A stretch of DNA of 64,000 nt from Rhizobium sp. BG4. Its GTDB lineage: Bacteria > Pseudomonadota > Alphaproteobacteria > Rhizobiales > Rhizobiaceae. The position numbers were made by a program, and so were the translations under genes. Of this stretch, positions 1 to 8,472 are shown in pieces (the stretch's first letter is position 1; the number at the start of each line of letters is the position of its first letter). The DNA lies in assembly GCF_016864575.1 (NCBI RefSeq), contig NZ_CP044126.1:248001-312000 (forward strand), written 5' to 3'. A model generated the notes under the pieces. It was not told the origin of the DNA, ran no database searches, and worked only from the letters and a program-made list of their open reading frames with translations.

Positions 1-13
1 TACCTGATAAGAA

Positions 14-42
14 GCTGCGGCGCGCTTATCATGCGCCGCAGC
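14..42 (-). terminator. Hairpin downstream of the phosphate carrier gene
   Basis: A perfect 10-bp inverted repeat (GCTGCGGCGC and GCGCCGCAGC) encloses a 9-nt loop, about 30 nt beyond the stop of the Pit gene. On the minus strand it is followed by TTCTTATC, a weak T-tract. It is a plausible transcription terminator for that gene. What lies beyond the window edge is unknown. Confidence 0.45.
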
Positions 43-72
43 ATTTGTCGCGGTTTTCCTTCGTCAGGAGCC

Positions 73-1674
73 TTAGAAGACCTGGCGAAGGATGATGAAA
101 AGCACGAAGGCGATGGCGATCGAAGCCGGCAGCGTCACCACCCAGGCCATCAGCATGTTGCGGACCGTCGACCATTGGAGCCCCGAGCCATTGGCGGCCA
201 TGGTGCCCGCAACGCCTGACGATAGAACGTGCGTCGTCGAGACAGGCAGGCCAAAATGGTCGGCCGCGCCAATCGTCGCCATGGCGACGATTTCGGCGGC
301 AGCACCCTGACCGTAGGTGAGATGCGTCTTGCCGATCTTCTCGCCGACGGTCACGACAATGCGCTTCCAACCAACCATGGTGCCTAGCCCAAGCGCCAGC
401 GCCACGGCGACCTTCACCCAGAGCGGGATGAACTTCGTCGCGTTGTCGACGGCCTTGTGGTAGTTGGTGACAGCCTGCAGGTCCGTTGCGTCCATCGGCA
501 GGAGCTTCTGCTTGTCGATCAGCTTCAGCGATTCACCGATGAGATAGATGTCGTTGCGCACATTGCCGACGAGATTGGTCGGAACCGCTTCCAGCGTCGG
601 GAAGGCGGCGACTTCGGCGCTCGTCTGGTGGATATATTGCTGCAGGGCAGGCGTCGTCGCGTCCGTCCAGGTCTTTGTCTTCACCGCATTGCTGACCTCG
701 GCCTTGTAGTCGGTCACGGTCACGCCCGGCTTTACATATTTGCCGAGCGCGGTTTCGACCTGGGCTGAGGCCTGCTTGTAGGCTTCTAGGTAGTTGACGT
801 CAGGCGTGCGGTTCAGCGCGAAGGCCGTCGGAACCAGACCGATCAGGATGAGCATGATCAGGCCCATGCCCTTCTGGCCGTCGTTGGAGCCATGGGCGAA
901 GCTGACGCCCGTGCAGGTGAAGATCAGGATTGCCCGGATCCAGAGCGGCGGTGGCTGGTTGCCTTTCGGCTCCTCATAGAGCTCCTTCTTGCGTACAAGG
1001 AACTTCATGACGAGGAGAAGCACGGCCGAGAGAGCGAAGCCGATCAGCGGAGAAATCAGCAGCGACAGGCCGATATTGGTTGCCTGCGACCAGTCGACAC
1101 CGCTGGTGGCGCTTCCCGCCGGGGCGAGAAACTGGTTGGCGAGGCCGACGCCGATGATCGAGCCGACGAGCGTGTGCGAGCTGGAGGAGGGCAGGCCGAG
1201 ATACCAGGTGCCGAGGTTCCAGAAGATCGCCGCGATCAACAGCGCGAAGACCATCGCAAGGCCCGATCCCGAGCCGACCTGCAGGATGAGCTCCACCGGC
1301 AGAAGTGCCAGAATGCCGAAGGCGACGGCGCCCGTCGATGTCAGCACGCCGAGGAAGTTGAAGAAGCCGGACCAGATGACGGCGAGCTCGGCGGGCATCG
1401 AGCGCGTGTAGATGACGGTGGCGACGGCGTTAGCCGTATCATGGAAGCCGTTGACGAACTCGAAGCCGAGCGCGATCAGCAGCGCAAGGCCAAGCAGGAT
1501 CCACGGAACCGCGGAGGCTTCGGTCAGATCGCGGCCGAGCGCATAGGCGACATATCCAAGGCCGCAAAGAAGAATGACGAGAAAGACCGGCACGAACCAC
1601 TTGCCTGCACTCGACGAATGCAGCGGGTGCTTACCGGACTCAGGCAACAGGTGATCGGGGGCAATATCAGCCAT
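73..1674 (-). CDS. pit: Inorganic phosphate transporter, PiT family
   Basis: Integral membrane phosphate carrier of the PiT family (proton- or cation-coupled low-affinity uptake of phosphate or metal phosphate), 533 aa. Both halves of the internally duplicated fold are visible. The N-terminal signature is VNGFHDTANAV (about residue 54) with GLPSSSSHTL further on, and the C-terminal half has AHGSNDGQKG and GLPVSTTHV. About ten hydrophobic segments are seen. A hydrophilic region of roughly 130 residues in the middle makes it longer than the 334-aa rhizobial Pit and similar to E. coli PitA. The ATG at 1674 is preceded by AAGGACAAGGAC. It stands alone and is divergent from ppk2, so two phosphate-related genes share one promoter region. 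No pho-regulator gene sits next to it, unlike the classical rhizobial orfA-pit pair. Confidence 0.9.
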   Translation of the reverse strand: MADIAPDHLLPESGKHPLHSSSAGKWFVPVFLVILLCGLGYVAYALGRDLTEASAVPWILLGLALLIALGFEFVNGFHDTANAVATVIYTRSMPAELAVIWSGFFNFLGVLTSTGAVAFGILALLPVELILQVGSGSGLAMVFALLIAAIFWNLGTWYLGLPSSSSHTLVGSIIGVGLANQFLAPAGSATSGVDWSQATNIGLSLLISPLIGFALSAVLLLVMKFLVRKKELYEEPKGNQPPPLWIRAILIFTCTGVSFAHGSNDGQKGMGLIMLILIGLVPTAFALNRTPDVNYLEAYKQASAQVETALGKYVKPGVTVTDYKAEVSNAVKTKTWTDATTPALQQYIHQTSAEVAAFPTLEAVPTNLVGNVRNDIYLIGESLKLIDKQKLLPMDATDLQAVTNYHKAVDNATKFIPLWVKVAVALALGLGTMVGWKRIVVTVGEKIGKTHLTYGQGAAAEIVAMATIGAADHFGLPVSTTHVLSSGVAGTMAANGSGLQWSTVRNMLMAWVVTLPASIAIAFVLFIILRQVF

Positions 1675-1779
1675 GTCCTTGTCCTTTCATGGAAAAGCAA
1701 CCAAAACTACGTCCGCCCCGTGAACCTTGCGTGACACAACTTTGCGGCATCTCCGGCGGCCTTCCTCGCGCGGCTCGCA

Positions 1780-1797
1780 TTGTCACATTACTGTCGT
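1780..1797 (+). promoter_or_regulatory. PHO-box-like direct repeat upstream of ppk2
   Basis: Two 7-bp direct repeats, TTGTCAC and CTGTCGT, are separated by the 4-bp spacer ATTA. The known PhoB box is two CTGTCAT-like heptamers with a 4-bp spacer; the copies match 5/7 and 6/7. The site ends 40 bp before the ppk2 ATG and has the same orientation. Inference: PhoB-dependent control of ppk2 under phosphate limitation. The rest of the 163-bp pit/ppk2 gap shows no other clear signal. Confidence 0.5.
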
Positions 1798-1837
1798 CAA
1801 ACCCTGTTGATGTGGCGCCGATCAGAGGGACAGGACC

Positions 1838-2752
1838 ATGACTCAGGAAGAAATCGACCAGCTCCGCCGCATCAAGGATGAGATTGCAGACAGTTTCGAC
1901 GAGGAACTGGAAATGCAGATGGAGGAGGACCGGCTCGACGAGCTGGTCGCCGAAAACATGCCTGGCGGCCTTGAGGATGTGCTCGACCGCAAGACCTATT
2001 TCCGCGAGCTCTTCCGTCTCCAGCACGAGCTGGTGAAGCTGCAGGACTGGGTGCAGCACAAGAAGCTGAAGGTCGTCGTGCTTTTCGAAGGCCGCGATTC
2101 AGCCGGCAAGGGCGGTGCCATCAAGCGTGTCACGCAGCGTCTGAACCCGCGCGTCTGCCGCGTCGTCGCACTTCCAGCGCCGACCGAGCGTGAGCGGAAC
2201 CAGTGGTATTTCCAGCGCTATGTCCCGCATCTGCCGTCGGCAGGCGAAATGGCGCTCTTCGACCGCAGCTGGTACAACCGTGCCGGCGTCGAGCGTGTGA
2301 TGGGTTTCTGCACTAAGGATGAACTCGACGAGTTCTTCCGTTCGGTTCCGGAATTCGAGCGCATGCTGGTGCGCTCCGGCATCATCCTCGTCAAATACTG
2401 GTTCTCGATCACCGACGAGGAGCAGGAGTTCCGCTTCCGCATGCGCATCCAGGATCCGCTGAAGCAGTGGAAGCTGTCGCCGATGGACCTCGAAAGCCGC
2501 GTGCATTGGGAAGAATACACCAAGGCCAAGGAAGAGATGCTGGAATATACCCACATCCCCGAGGCGCCGTGGTGGGTCGTTCAGGCCGTCGACAAGAAGC
2601 GCGCCCGCCTCAACATGATCAACCACCTCTTGAAGCAGATCCCCTATGAGGACGTGCCGAAGGATCACATCGTCCTGCCGCCGCGCGTACGTCACGACGA
2701 TTACTCGCGCGTTCCGGTTCCGCCGGACATGTATGTTCCGGAAGTCTATTGA
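1838..2752 (+). CDS. ppk2: Polyphosphate kinase 2 (PPK2 family)
   Basis: Cytoplasmic kinase moving phosphate between inorganic polyphosphate and nucleotides; PPK2 enzymes usually favour nucleotide phosphorylation at the cost of polyphosphate. The 304-aa single-domain protein has a Walker A loop GRDSAGKGG (residues 85-93), a lid-type stretch with PTERERNQWYFQRY (115-128) and a Walker B DRSWYNRAG (142-150). A charged helical N-terminal extension of about 50 residues precedes the kinase core, as in other rhizobial PPK2 proteins. The ATG at 1838 follows an AGGACC ribosome site. It is divergent from the phosphate carrier and has a PHO-box-like site in front, so it fits phosphate storage and recall. 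The subclass (nucleoside mono- or diphosphate preference) cannot be fixed by eye. Confidence 0.93.
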   Translation: MTQEEIDQLRRIKDEIADSFDEELEMQMEEDRLDELVAENMPGGLEDVLDRKTYFRELFRLQHELVKLQDWVQHKKLKVVVLFEGRDSAGKGGAIKRVTQRLNPRVCRVVALPAPTERERNQWYFQRYVPHLPSAGEMALFDRSWYNRAGVERVMGFCTKDELDEFFRSVPEFERMLVRSGIILVKYWFSITDEEQEFRFRMRIQDPLKQWKLSPMDLESRVHWEEYTKAKEEMLEYTHIPEAPWWVVQAVDKKRARLNMINHLLKQIPYEDVPKDHIVLPPRVRHDDYSRVPVPPDMYVPEVY

Positions 2753-2760
2753 ATGTGAGA

Positions 2761-2815
2761 GCGGGCGGTCTTGCCGCCCGCAGCCGTTGCGGATGCTCGC
2801 GACAAGCCCGAGCAT
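2761..2815. terminator. Two hairpins between convergent ppk2 and cysA
   Basis: GCGGGCGG-TCTTG-CCGCCCGC (2761-2781) and ATGCTCG-N9-CGAGCAT (2793-2815) lie between the convergent stops of ppk2 and cysA. No T-tract follows either hairpin. They probably act as a bidirectional end-of-transcript structure; the second resembles short dispersed palindromes common in Rhizobiales. Confidence 0.4.
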
Positions 2816-2830
2816 GACGGCGTAGAGGGG

Positions 2831-3874
2831 TCAGTCCTTCCGGAACAGCTTCCAGCGCGTCGGCCGGAAAGCGATATGCTTGCTGTCGAGGACCTCGGTG
2901 TGCGAGGGCGGAACTTCCAGCTCGATATGCTGATGCGCGGTACCGATATCGATTTCGATATGCCGTGTTCCGGCAACGCGGCGGCTGGAGGCCAGCTTGC
3001 CGGGAATGCCGCCGCGATTTGCGTCCAGCAGTTCGATGTCGTGCGGGCGGAAGTAGAGCTGGGCCTCGCCATCAGGCTCCCCATCCGCCTTCAGGCCGAG
3101 CGTGCGGCCCTCGAACAGAATGTCGCCATTGGCGATCTTTACGTTCAGACAGTTGGACTGGCCGACGAAGCCGAAGACGAAGGGTGAGTTTGGCCGGTCG
3201 TAGACTTCATCCGGCGTGCCGACCTGCTCGATCGCACCCTGGCTCATGACGACGACGCGGTCGGCGAGTTCCATCGCCTCGTCCTGGTCGTGGGTGACGA
3301 AGACGGTCGTATGGCCGGTGCGGTCATGGATTTCGCGAAGCCATTTGCGCAGGTCCTTGCGAACCTGGGCGTCGAGCGCGCCGAAGGGCTCGTCGAGCAG
3401 CAGCACGTTCGGCTCGACCGCCATGGCGCGGGCGAGCGCTACGCGCTGGCGCTGGCCGCCGGATAGCTGCGCCGGATAACGCTTCTCAAGGCCGGAAAGC
3501 TGCACGAGGTCGAGCAGCTCGAGCGCCCGCTTGCGGATCTCGGCCTTCGGCGGACGGCGCGCGCCGCTGCGGACCTTGAGGCCGAAGGCGACATTGTCGA
3601 GCACCGTCATGTGGCGGAACAGCGCGTAATGCTGGAAGACGAACCCAATATTGCGCTGCTGTACCGTCTTCTTCGAGGCATCTTCGTCGCCGAAGAACAC
3701 CTTGCCGTCGGTCGGGCTTTCGAGGCCTGCGATCAGGCGAAGCAATGTCGTCTTGCCGGAACCGGAAGGGCCGAGCAGCGCGATCAGCTCGCCCGAGCGG
3801 ATATCGAGCGAAACGTCATGCAGGGCCGGAAACCGGTCGAATTCCTTGCGTATGTTTTGAACGCGAACTTCCAT
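2831..3874 (-). CDS. cysA: Sulfate/thiosulfate ABC transporter ATP-binding protein
   Basis: ATPase of the sulfate/thiosulfate importer, bound to the cytoplasmic face of CysT/CysW. It carries Walker A GPSGSGKT, the Q-loop region VFQHYALF, signature LSGGQRQRVALARA, Walker B VLLLDEPFGALD and the H-loop TVFVTHD. A C-terminal TOBE-type regulatory domain of about 110 residues follows. I place the start at the ATG at 3874 (347 aa, MEVRVQNIRK) because AAGGA lies 6 nt upstream; an in-frame TTG two codons earlier is less likely. It is the last gene of sbp-cysT-cysW-cysA, beginning 10 nt after the cysW stop. Regulation by a CysB-type activator is usual for the family, but no regulator gene is in view. 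Confidence 0.93.
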   Translation of the reverse strand: MEVRVQNIRKEFDRFPALHDVSLDIRSGELIALLGPSGSGKTTLLRLIAGLESPTDGKVFFGDEDASKKTVQQRNIGFVFQHYALFRHMTVLDNVAFGLKVRSGARRPPKAEIRKRALELLDLVQLSGLEKRYPAQLSGGQRQRVALARAMAVEPNVLLLDEPFGALDAQVRKDLRKWLREIHDRTGHTTVFVTHDQDEAMELADRVVVMSQGAIEQVGTPDEVYDRPNSPFVFGFVGQSNCLNVKIANGDILFEGRTLGLKADGEPDGEAQLYFRPHDIELLDANRGGIPGKLASSRRVAGTRHIEIDIGTAHQHIELEVPPSHTEVLDSKHIAFRPTRWKLFRKD

Positions 3875-3884
3875 TCTCAATCCT

Positions 3885-4757
3885 TCAGTGCCGCCGGCTG
3901 GCGGCGATTTCCGCGCTGTATCGCATTTCGAGCAGCGTCTTCAAAACAAGGGTCACAAGGGCAAGCAGGGCAAGCAAGGTCGCGACGGCGAATGCGCCGG
4001 TGAAATTATACTCGTTGTAGAGGATTTCCACCTGCAGCGGCATGGTGTTGGTCTGGCCGCGGATGTGGCCGGAGACGACCGAGACGGCGCCGAATTCGCC
4101 CATGGCGCGCGCGTTGCAGAGCAGCACGCCGTAGAGCAGACCCCATTTGATGTTCGGCAGCGTCACATGCCAGAAGGTCTGCCAGCCGCTGGCGCCGAGC
4201 GACAGCGCCGCCTCTTCATCCGCTGTCCCCTGTTCCTGCATCAGCGGGATCAGCTCGCGGGCAACGAAGGGGAAGGTGACGAACATGGTGGCGAGCACCA
4301 GACCCGGAACGGCGAAGAGGATCTTGATGCTGTGGGCATCGAGCCACTTGCCGAGATAGGTATTGGCGCCGAACAGCAGCACGAAGACCAGGCCCGAAAT
4401 AACCGGCGAGACCGAGAAGGGCAGGTCGATCAGTGTCGTCAGGAACGCCTTGCCCTTGAACTCGAATTTGGCGATCGCCCAGGCGGCGGCAACGCCGAAG
4501 ACCAGGTTCAGCGGCACGCTGATACCGGCGACGATCAGCGTCAGCCGGATCGCCGAGAAGGTTTCCGCATCCTGCAGCGCCTCGAAAAAGGCGACGACGC
4601 CCTTGCGGAAGGCTTCGACGAAGACTGCCGCCAGCGGCAGGAAGACCATCAGCAGCAGGAAGAGCAGCGACAGGACGATCAGGCTCCAGCGCGCCAACCG
4701 GCTTTCGGTGACGACGGAGCGGACTTTGGGAGCGGCGTTGGCCGTATCAAGCGCCAT
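3885..4757 (-). CDS. cysW: Sulfate ABC transporter permease CysW
   Basis: Second membrane subunit of the sulfate/thiosulfate importer, 290 aa, with about six hydrophobic segments starting near residue 25 (LIVLSLLFLLLMVFLPLAAV). The EAA loop that docks on CysA reads EAALSLGASGWQTFWHVTLPN. A motif typical of CysW, NARAMGEFGAVSVVSGHIRG, is present in the last third. Its first codons overlap the end of cysT by 11 nt, which suggests translational coupling. The partner permease, ATPase and binding protein are all adjacent. Confidence 0.93.
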   Translation of the reverse strand: MALDTANAAPKVRSVVTESRLARWSLIVLSLLFLLLMVFLPLAAVFVEAFRKGVVAFFEALQDAETFSAIRLTLIVAGISVPLNLVFGVAAAWAIAKFEFKGKAFLTTLIDLPFSVSPVISGLVFVLLFGANTYLGKWLDAHSIKILFAVPGLVLATMFVTFPFVARELIPLMQEQGTADEEAALSLGASGWQTFWHVTLPNIKWGLLYGVLLCNARAMGEFGAVSVVSGHIRGQTNTMPLQVEILYNEYNFTGAFAVATLLALLALVTLVLKTLLEMRYSAEIAASRRH

Positions 4758-5604
4758 GTCCGTACCTCCGTCTGCGCCAGCTCTGGATCAGGTTGATGAC
4801 GAGCAGCATGGTGAACGAGATGATGAGCATGACGGCGGCGATCGCCGTGGCGGCCGCGTAATTATACTCTTCGAGCTTGATGACGATCAGAAGCGGCGCG
4901 ATCTCGGACTTGAACGGCAGGTTGCCGGCAATGAAGATGACCGAGCCGTACTCGCCGACGCCACGGGCAAAGGCGAGCGCAAAGCCCGTCAGCACTGCCG
5001 GCGCAAGGCCGGGCAGCAGGACGCGGGTGATCGTCTGGAAACGGTTGGCGCCGAGCGTCGCCGCGGCTTCCTCCACTTCCCTGTCGATTTCTTCCATGAC
5101 CGGCTGGACTGTGCGCACCACGAAGGGCAGGCCGACGAAGATGAGGGCGACGACGATACCGGCGGGGGTGAACGCGATCTTAATACCGAGCGGCGTCAGG
5201 AACTGGCCGATCCAGCCGTTCGGCGCATAGAGCGTCGTCAGCGCGATACCGGCCACTGCCGTCGGCAGCGCGAAGGGAAGATCGACCATGGCGTCGATGA
5301 TGCGCTTGCCGGGAAAGCGGTAGCGTACCAGAACCCAGGCGAGGATGACGCCGAACACGGCATTGATGCAGGCGGCGATGAAGGCGCCGCCGAAGCTGAT
5401 GCGAAGCGCATTGACCGTACGCGGATCGAGCGCGATCGACAGGAATTTCTCCCAGCCGAGCTCGCTCGAGCGCCATGCAAGGCCCGATAGCGGGATAAGG
5501 ATCAGAAGGGTGAGCCAGGTCAAGGTTAAGCCGAGCGCCATTCCGAAACCCGGAATGACACTCGGCCGCTTGAACCGCCACCGCGCGTGGCTATGTGCGT
5601 TCAT
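4747..5604 (-). CDS. cysT: Sulfate ABC transporter permease CysT
   Basis: First membrane subunit of the sulfate importer (also called CysU), 285 aa. After a basic N-terminus there is a hydrophobic segment (MALGLTLTWLTLLILIPLSGLAW), and about six membrane helices in total. The EAA loop is EEAAATLGANRFQTITRVLLP, followed by the family stretch ALAFARGVGEYGSVIFIAGN. The gene starts 8 nt after the binding-protein stop and overlaps cysW. Together with CysW it forms the transmembrane channel of the importer. Confidence 0.93.
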   Translation of the reverse strand: MNAHSHARWRFKRPSVIPGFGMALGLTLTWLTLLILIPLSGLAWRSSELGWEKFLSIALDPRTVNALRISFGGAFIAACINAVFGVILAWVLVRYRFPGKRIIDAMVDLPFALPTAVAGIALTTLYAPNGWIGQFLTPLGIKIAFTPAGIVVALIFVGLPFVVRTVQPVMEEIDREVEEAAATLGANRFQTITRVLLPGLAPAVLTGFALAFARGVGEYGSVIFIAGNLPFKSEIAPLLIVIKLEEYNYAAATAIAAVMLIISFTMLLVINLIQSWRRRRYGHGA

Positions 5605-5612
5605 GAACTCTA

Positions 5613-6638
5613 TTATTGGGCCGGCTTGTAGATCTGGTCAAATACCCCGCCGTCGGCGAAGAACTTGGGCTGAGCTTCCTTCCAGCCGCCGAAGTCGTCG
5701 ATGGTGGCGAGCTTCAGGTCGGGGAACCGGGCGATGTCGGCCTTGTCGGCGGCTTCCGGCTTGATCGGACGGTAATAGTGCTTGGCCGCAATCTTCTGGC
5801 CTTCGTCCGAATAGAGATAATTGAGGTAAGCTTCGGCAACCTTGCGGGTGCCCTTCTTGTCGACATTGCCGTCAACGATCGCGACCGGCGGATCGGCGCG
5901 GATGGAGAAGCTCGGGGTGACGATCTCGAACTGGTCGGGGCCGAGTTCTTCGAGCGAGAGATAGGCTTCGTTTTCCCAGGCAAGCAGAACATCGCCGAGA
6001 CCGCGCTGGACGAAGGTGGTGGTGGCGCCGCGCGCACCGGTATCGAGAACCGGAACATGCTGCAGAAGCTTCGTCACATATTCCTGTGCCTTGCCTTCAT
6101 CGCCGCCATTTGCCTGCTTGGCCCATGCCCAGGCCGCCAGGAAGTTCCAGCGGGCGCCGCCCGAGGTCTTCGGGTTCGGGGTGATGACCTGGACGTCGTC
6201 CTTGACGAGATCGCCCCAGTCCTTGATGCCCTTCGGATTGCCCTTGCGCACCAGGAAGACGATCGTCGATGTGTAGGGCGTCGAGTTGTTCGGGAACTTG
6301 GTCTTCCAGTCGGTCGGGATCTTGCCGGTCGCCTTGGCGATGGCGTCGATATCGCCTTCGAGAGCGAGCGTCACGACATCGGCTTCGAGACCGTCGATAA
6401 CCGAGCGGGCCTGTGCGCCGGAGCCGCCGTGGGAGGCTTGGATGGTGACCGCTTCACCGGTATCCTTCTGCCACTTGGCAGCGAAGGCGGCGTTGAAATC
6501 CTTGTACAATTCACGCGTCGGGTCGTAGGACACATTGAGAAGCTGCTGGTCGGCGAATGCCGGCGCAACGGCGCCGATTGCTACGCTGCCGGCGAAGACC
6601 GCGGCGGCGAGAAGCCGTGTGATCCGAGTTGACTGCAT
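5613..6638 (-). CDS. sbp: Periplasmic sulfate-binding protein
   Basis: Periplasmic receptor that delivers sulfate to CysT/CysW/CysA, 341 aa. The N-terminus is a typical signal peptide with probable cleavage after APAFA (about residue 29), followed by the family start LLNVSYDPTRELYKDFN. Further signatures are QASHGGSGAQARSVIDGLEADVVTLAL, VRKGNPKGIKDW and TPNPKTSGGARWNFLAAW, all characteristic of Sbp. It is first in the sulfate operon. The 302-bp gap to the divergent porin carries the CGTTTCA/TGAAACG motifs described separately. Confidence 0.93.
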   Translation of the reverse strand: MQSTRITRLLAAAVFAGSVAIGAVAPAFADQQLLNVSYDPTRELYKDFNAAFAAKWQKDTGEAVTIQASHGGSGAQARSVIDGLEADVVTLALEGDIDAIAKATGKIPTDWKTKFPNNSTPYTSTIVFLVRKGNPKGIKDWGDLVKDDVQVITPNPKTSGGARWNFLAAWAWAKQANGGDEGKAQEYVTKLLQHVPVLDTGARGATTTFVQRGLGDVLLAWENEAYLSLEELGPDQFEIVTPSFSIRADPPVAIVDGNVDKKGTRKVAEAYLNYLYSDEGQKIAAKHYYRPIKPEAADKADIARFPDLKLATIDDFGGWKEAQPKFFADGGVFDQIYKPAQ

Positions 6639-6686
6639 GAAAACCTCCTTCGTTTCTGCGTAAACTCTATCAACTTGGTCGTATAA

Positions 6687-6759
6687 TGAAACGAAAGTTC
6701 TTCCGTTTAAAGAGCTGCTTTCTGGAATGTCGTTTCATTTACATTCAGTTTCTGAAACG
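6687..6759. promoter_or_regulatory. Clustered TGAAACG motifs in the sbp/porin intergenic region
   Basis: The heptamer TGAAACG occurs at 6687-6693 and 6753-6759 and its complement CGTTTCA at 6731-6737. The last two form a 7-bp inverted repeat spaced by 15 bp. They lie 50-120 bp upstream of sbp and about 180 bp upstream of the porin ATG. They may be a binding site for a LysR-type sulfur regulator, but no consensus supports this beyond symmetry and position. Nothing else is evident in the 6639-6940 gap. Confidence 0.3.
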
Positions 6760-6940
6760 GACGTACCGGGCTTGACCTGCAGACCGGCCATACCTCGCGG
6801 TGTGCCAATAATGGCACACGGTATGAGATAGATGTCAGGGAAATGAAACAAATACGGTCACTCGCCCGATCGCTTCCTACATGAGGCCTTGCCGACTGCA
6901 ACTGCGGCATTGCCCCACCCTGTCGAAGGGATCGATCGAC

Positions 6941-7978
6941 ATGCATATCAAGACCGTCCTGTTTGCCTCCGCCGCGGCCCTTGCTGCTGTTTCCGGCGCC
7001 CATGCTGCCGACGCCATCGTCGCGGCAGAACCCGAGCCCGTGGAATATGTCCGCGTCTGCGATGCCTATGGCAGCGGGTATTTCTACATTCCGGGTACCG
7101 AGACCTGCCTCGCGATCGGCGGTTACCTCAGAAGCGAAGTCCGCTTCGGCGATGCGGCCAACAATGACGAGGACTGGAGCTTCTTCAACCGCGCCCAGGT
7201 GACCTTCAGCTCGAAGAGCGACACGGAATATGGCACGCTGACCGGTGTCATCACCTACCGCATCGAATATCAGGGTGGTGAAAGCGATCCGACGCTCGAC
7301 GAAGGCTATATCGAGCTCGCGGGCTTCCGCTTCGGCAAGCAATATAGCTGGTGGGATGACGATGCGACCGGCGAGACCGACATTCTCGCCAGCAACGAGA
7401 CGACGATGAACTCGATCCGCTATCAGTATGAGAGCGGCGACTTTGCTGCCGGCATCTCGCTCGACGAGATCGGTACCAACTACATCCACTCGGAACCCGG
7501 TTCTTTCGGCGGCAACGATCTCGGCATCGCCAGCCAGGTCTCCGGCAAGTTCGGCGCCGTGACCGGCTACCTGCTCGCAGGCTATGACACCGATGAGAAC
7601 AACGTCGCGATCCGCGCCATCGCCTATGCCGATCTCGGCCCCGGCACGCTCGGCCTCTATGGCGTCTGGACGAGCGGCATCAACTATTACTACGAAGCAT
7701 CCGAATGGACCGTCGGCGCCCAGTACGAATACAAGCTGACCGACAAATGGGCGGTGACGCCGGGGTTCCAGTATTTCGGCAATGTGATTGCCGATGCCGA
7801 TGACGACGGCGTTGCCGATGGCGGCGGATACAGCAACCGCGATGCCTGGGCGGCCGGCGTGACCGTCGACTACAAGGTTGTCGAGGATCTGAAGGCCAAG
7901 CTCAGCCTGCAATATCGCGATGAAGACGACGGCGATGACGGCATCTTCGGCTTTATGCGTCTGCAGCGGGACTTCTAA
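6941..7978 (+). CDS. Outer-membrane porin, rhizobial RopA/Omp2b (Porin_2) type
   Basis: A 345-aa outer-membrane beta-barrel porin for diffusion of small solutes. The start at 6941 gives a classical signal peptide ending AVSGAHA, then a mature N-terminus AADAIVAAEPEPVEYVRVCDAYGSGYFYIPGTETCL, the hallmark of alpha-proteobacterial Porin_2 proteins with two early cysteines. Alternating strand patterns and many aromatic, acidic and glycine residues follow, and the protein ends with a terminal Phe (LQRDF) as outer-membrane proteins do. An upstream in-frame start at 6881 would add 20 residues before the signal peptide and is unlikely. The stop directly abuts the stop of the convergent PtsN-like gene. 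Confidence 0.9.
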   Translation: MHIKTVLFASAAALAAVSGAHAADAIVAAEPEPVEYVRVCDAYGSGYFYIPGTETCLAIGGYLRSEVRFGDAANNDEDWSFFNRAQVTFSSKSDTEYGTLTGVITYRIEYQGGESDPTLDEGYIELAGFRFGKQYSWWDDDATGETDILASNETTMNSIRYQYESGDFAAGISLDEIGTNYIHSEPGSFGGNDLGIASQVSGKFGAVTGYLLAGYDTDENNVAIRAIAYADLGPGTLGLYGVWTSGINYYYEASEWTVGAQYEYKLTDKWAVTPGFQYFGNVIADADDDGVADGGGYSNRDAWAAGVTVDYKVVEDLKAKLSLQYRDEDDGDDGIFGFMRLQRDF

Positions 7979-8434
7979 CTAGGGCCGCGAGTCCGCGATG
8001 AAATCGGAATAAAGCTCGTCGGCGCTGCGCGCCTTGCGCATCGATTCCAGCACGCCCGGCGCTTGCAGGCGCCGGGCGATGGCGGCCAGCACATTGAGAT
8101 ATTCGCCGCGATTGTTCTCGCCGAAGAGCAGCATGAAGGCGATATCGGTCTTGATGTCGTCGATCGCCTCGAAATCGAGGGGATGGGCGAAGCGGATGAG
8201 CAGTCCGCGCGGGCTCGTCATGCCGGGGATCGCCGCATGCGGAACGGCGATACCGTTGCCGATCCCCGTCGAGCCGAGGCTTTCGCGGCTTTCGAGCGCG
8301 CGGATGATCGGCTGCTCCTCGATAGCGAAGGCCTTGCCGGCCTTTTCCGCCATGGCCTGCAGAGCGCGCCACTTGGTTGCTGCGGAAACGCCGATGAAGG
8401 TGTGTTCCGGCAGGATGATATCAGCGAGATTCAT
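7979..8434 (-). CDS. PTS IIA-like nitrogen regulatory protein (PtsN/EIIA-Ntr family)
   Basis: A 151-aa single EIIA domain. The phosphorylatable histidine lies in GIGNGIAVPHAAIPG (His66), matching the EIIA-Ntr active site. No EIIB or EIIC domain is attached, so it is a regulator rather than a sugar transporter part. It starts 38 nt after the kdpE stop on the same strand and is probably co-transcribed with kdp. In E. coli the dephosphorylated EIIA-Ntr binds KdpD and stimulates kdp expression, and PTS-Ntr links to potassium transport are known in rhizobia. The position therefore suggests a kdp-dedicated EIIA paralogue, separate from the canonical rpoN-linked ptsN, which is not in this window. 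Confidence 0.85.
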   Translation of the reverse strand: MNLADIILPEHTFIGVSAATKWRALQAMAEKAGKAFAIEEQPIIRALESRESLGSTGIGNGIAVPHAAIPGMTSPRGLLIRFAHPLDFEAIDDIKTDIAFMLLFGENNRGEYLNVLAAIARRLQAPGVLESMRKARSADELYSDFIADSRP

Positions 8435-8472
8435 GTCATTTCCATAGATGTTCGCAGAAGCGGCGGGACCAC

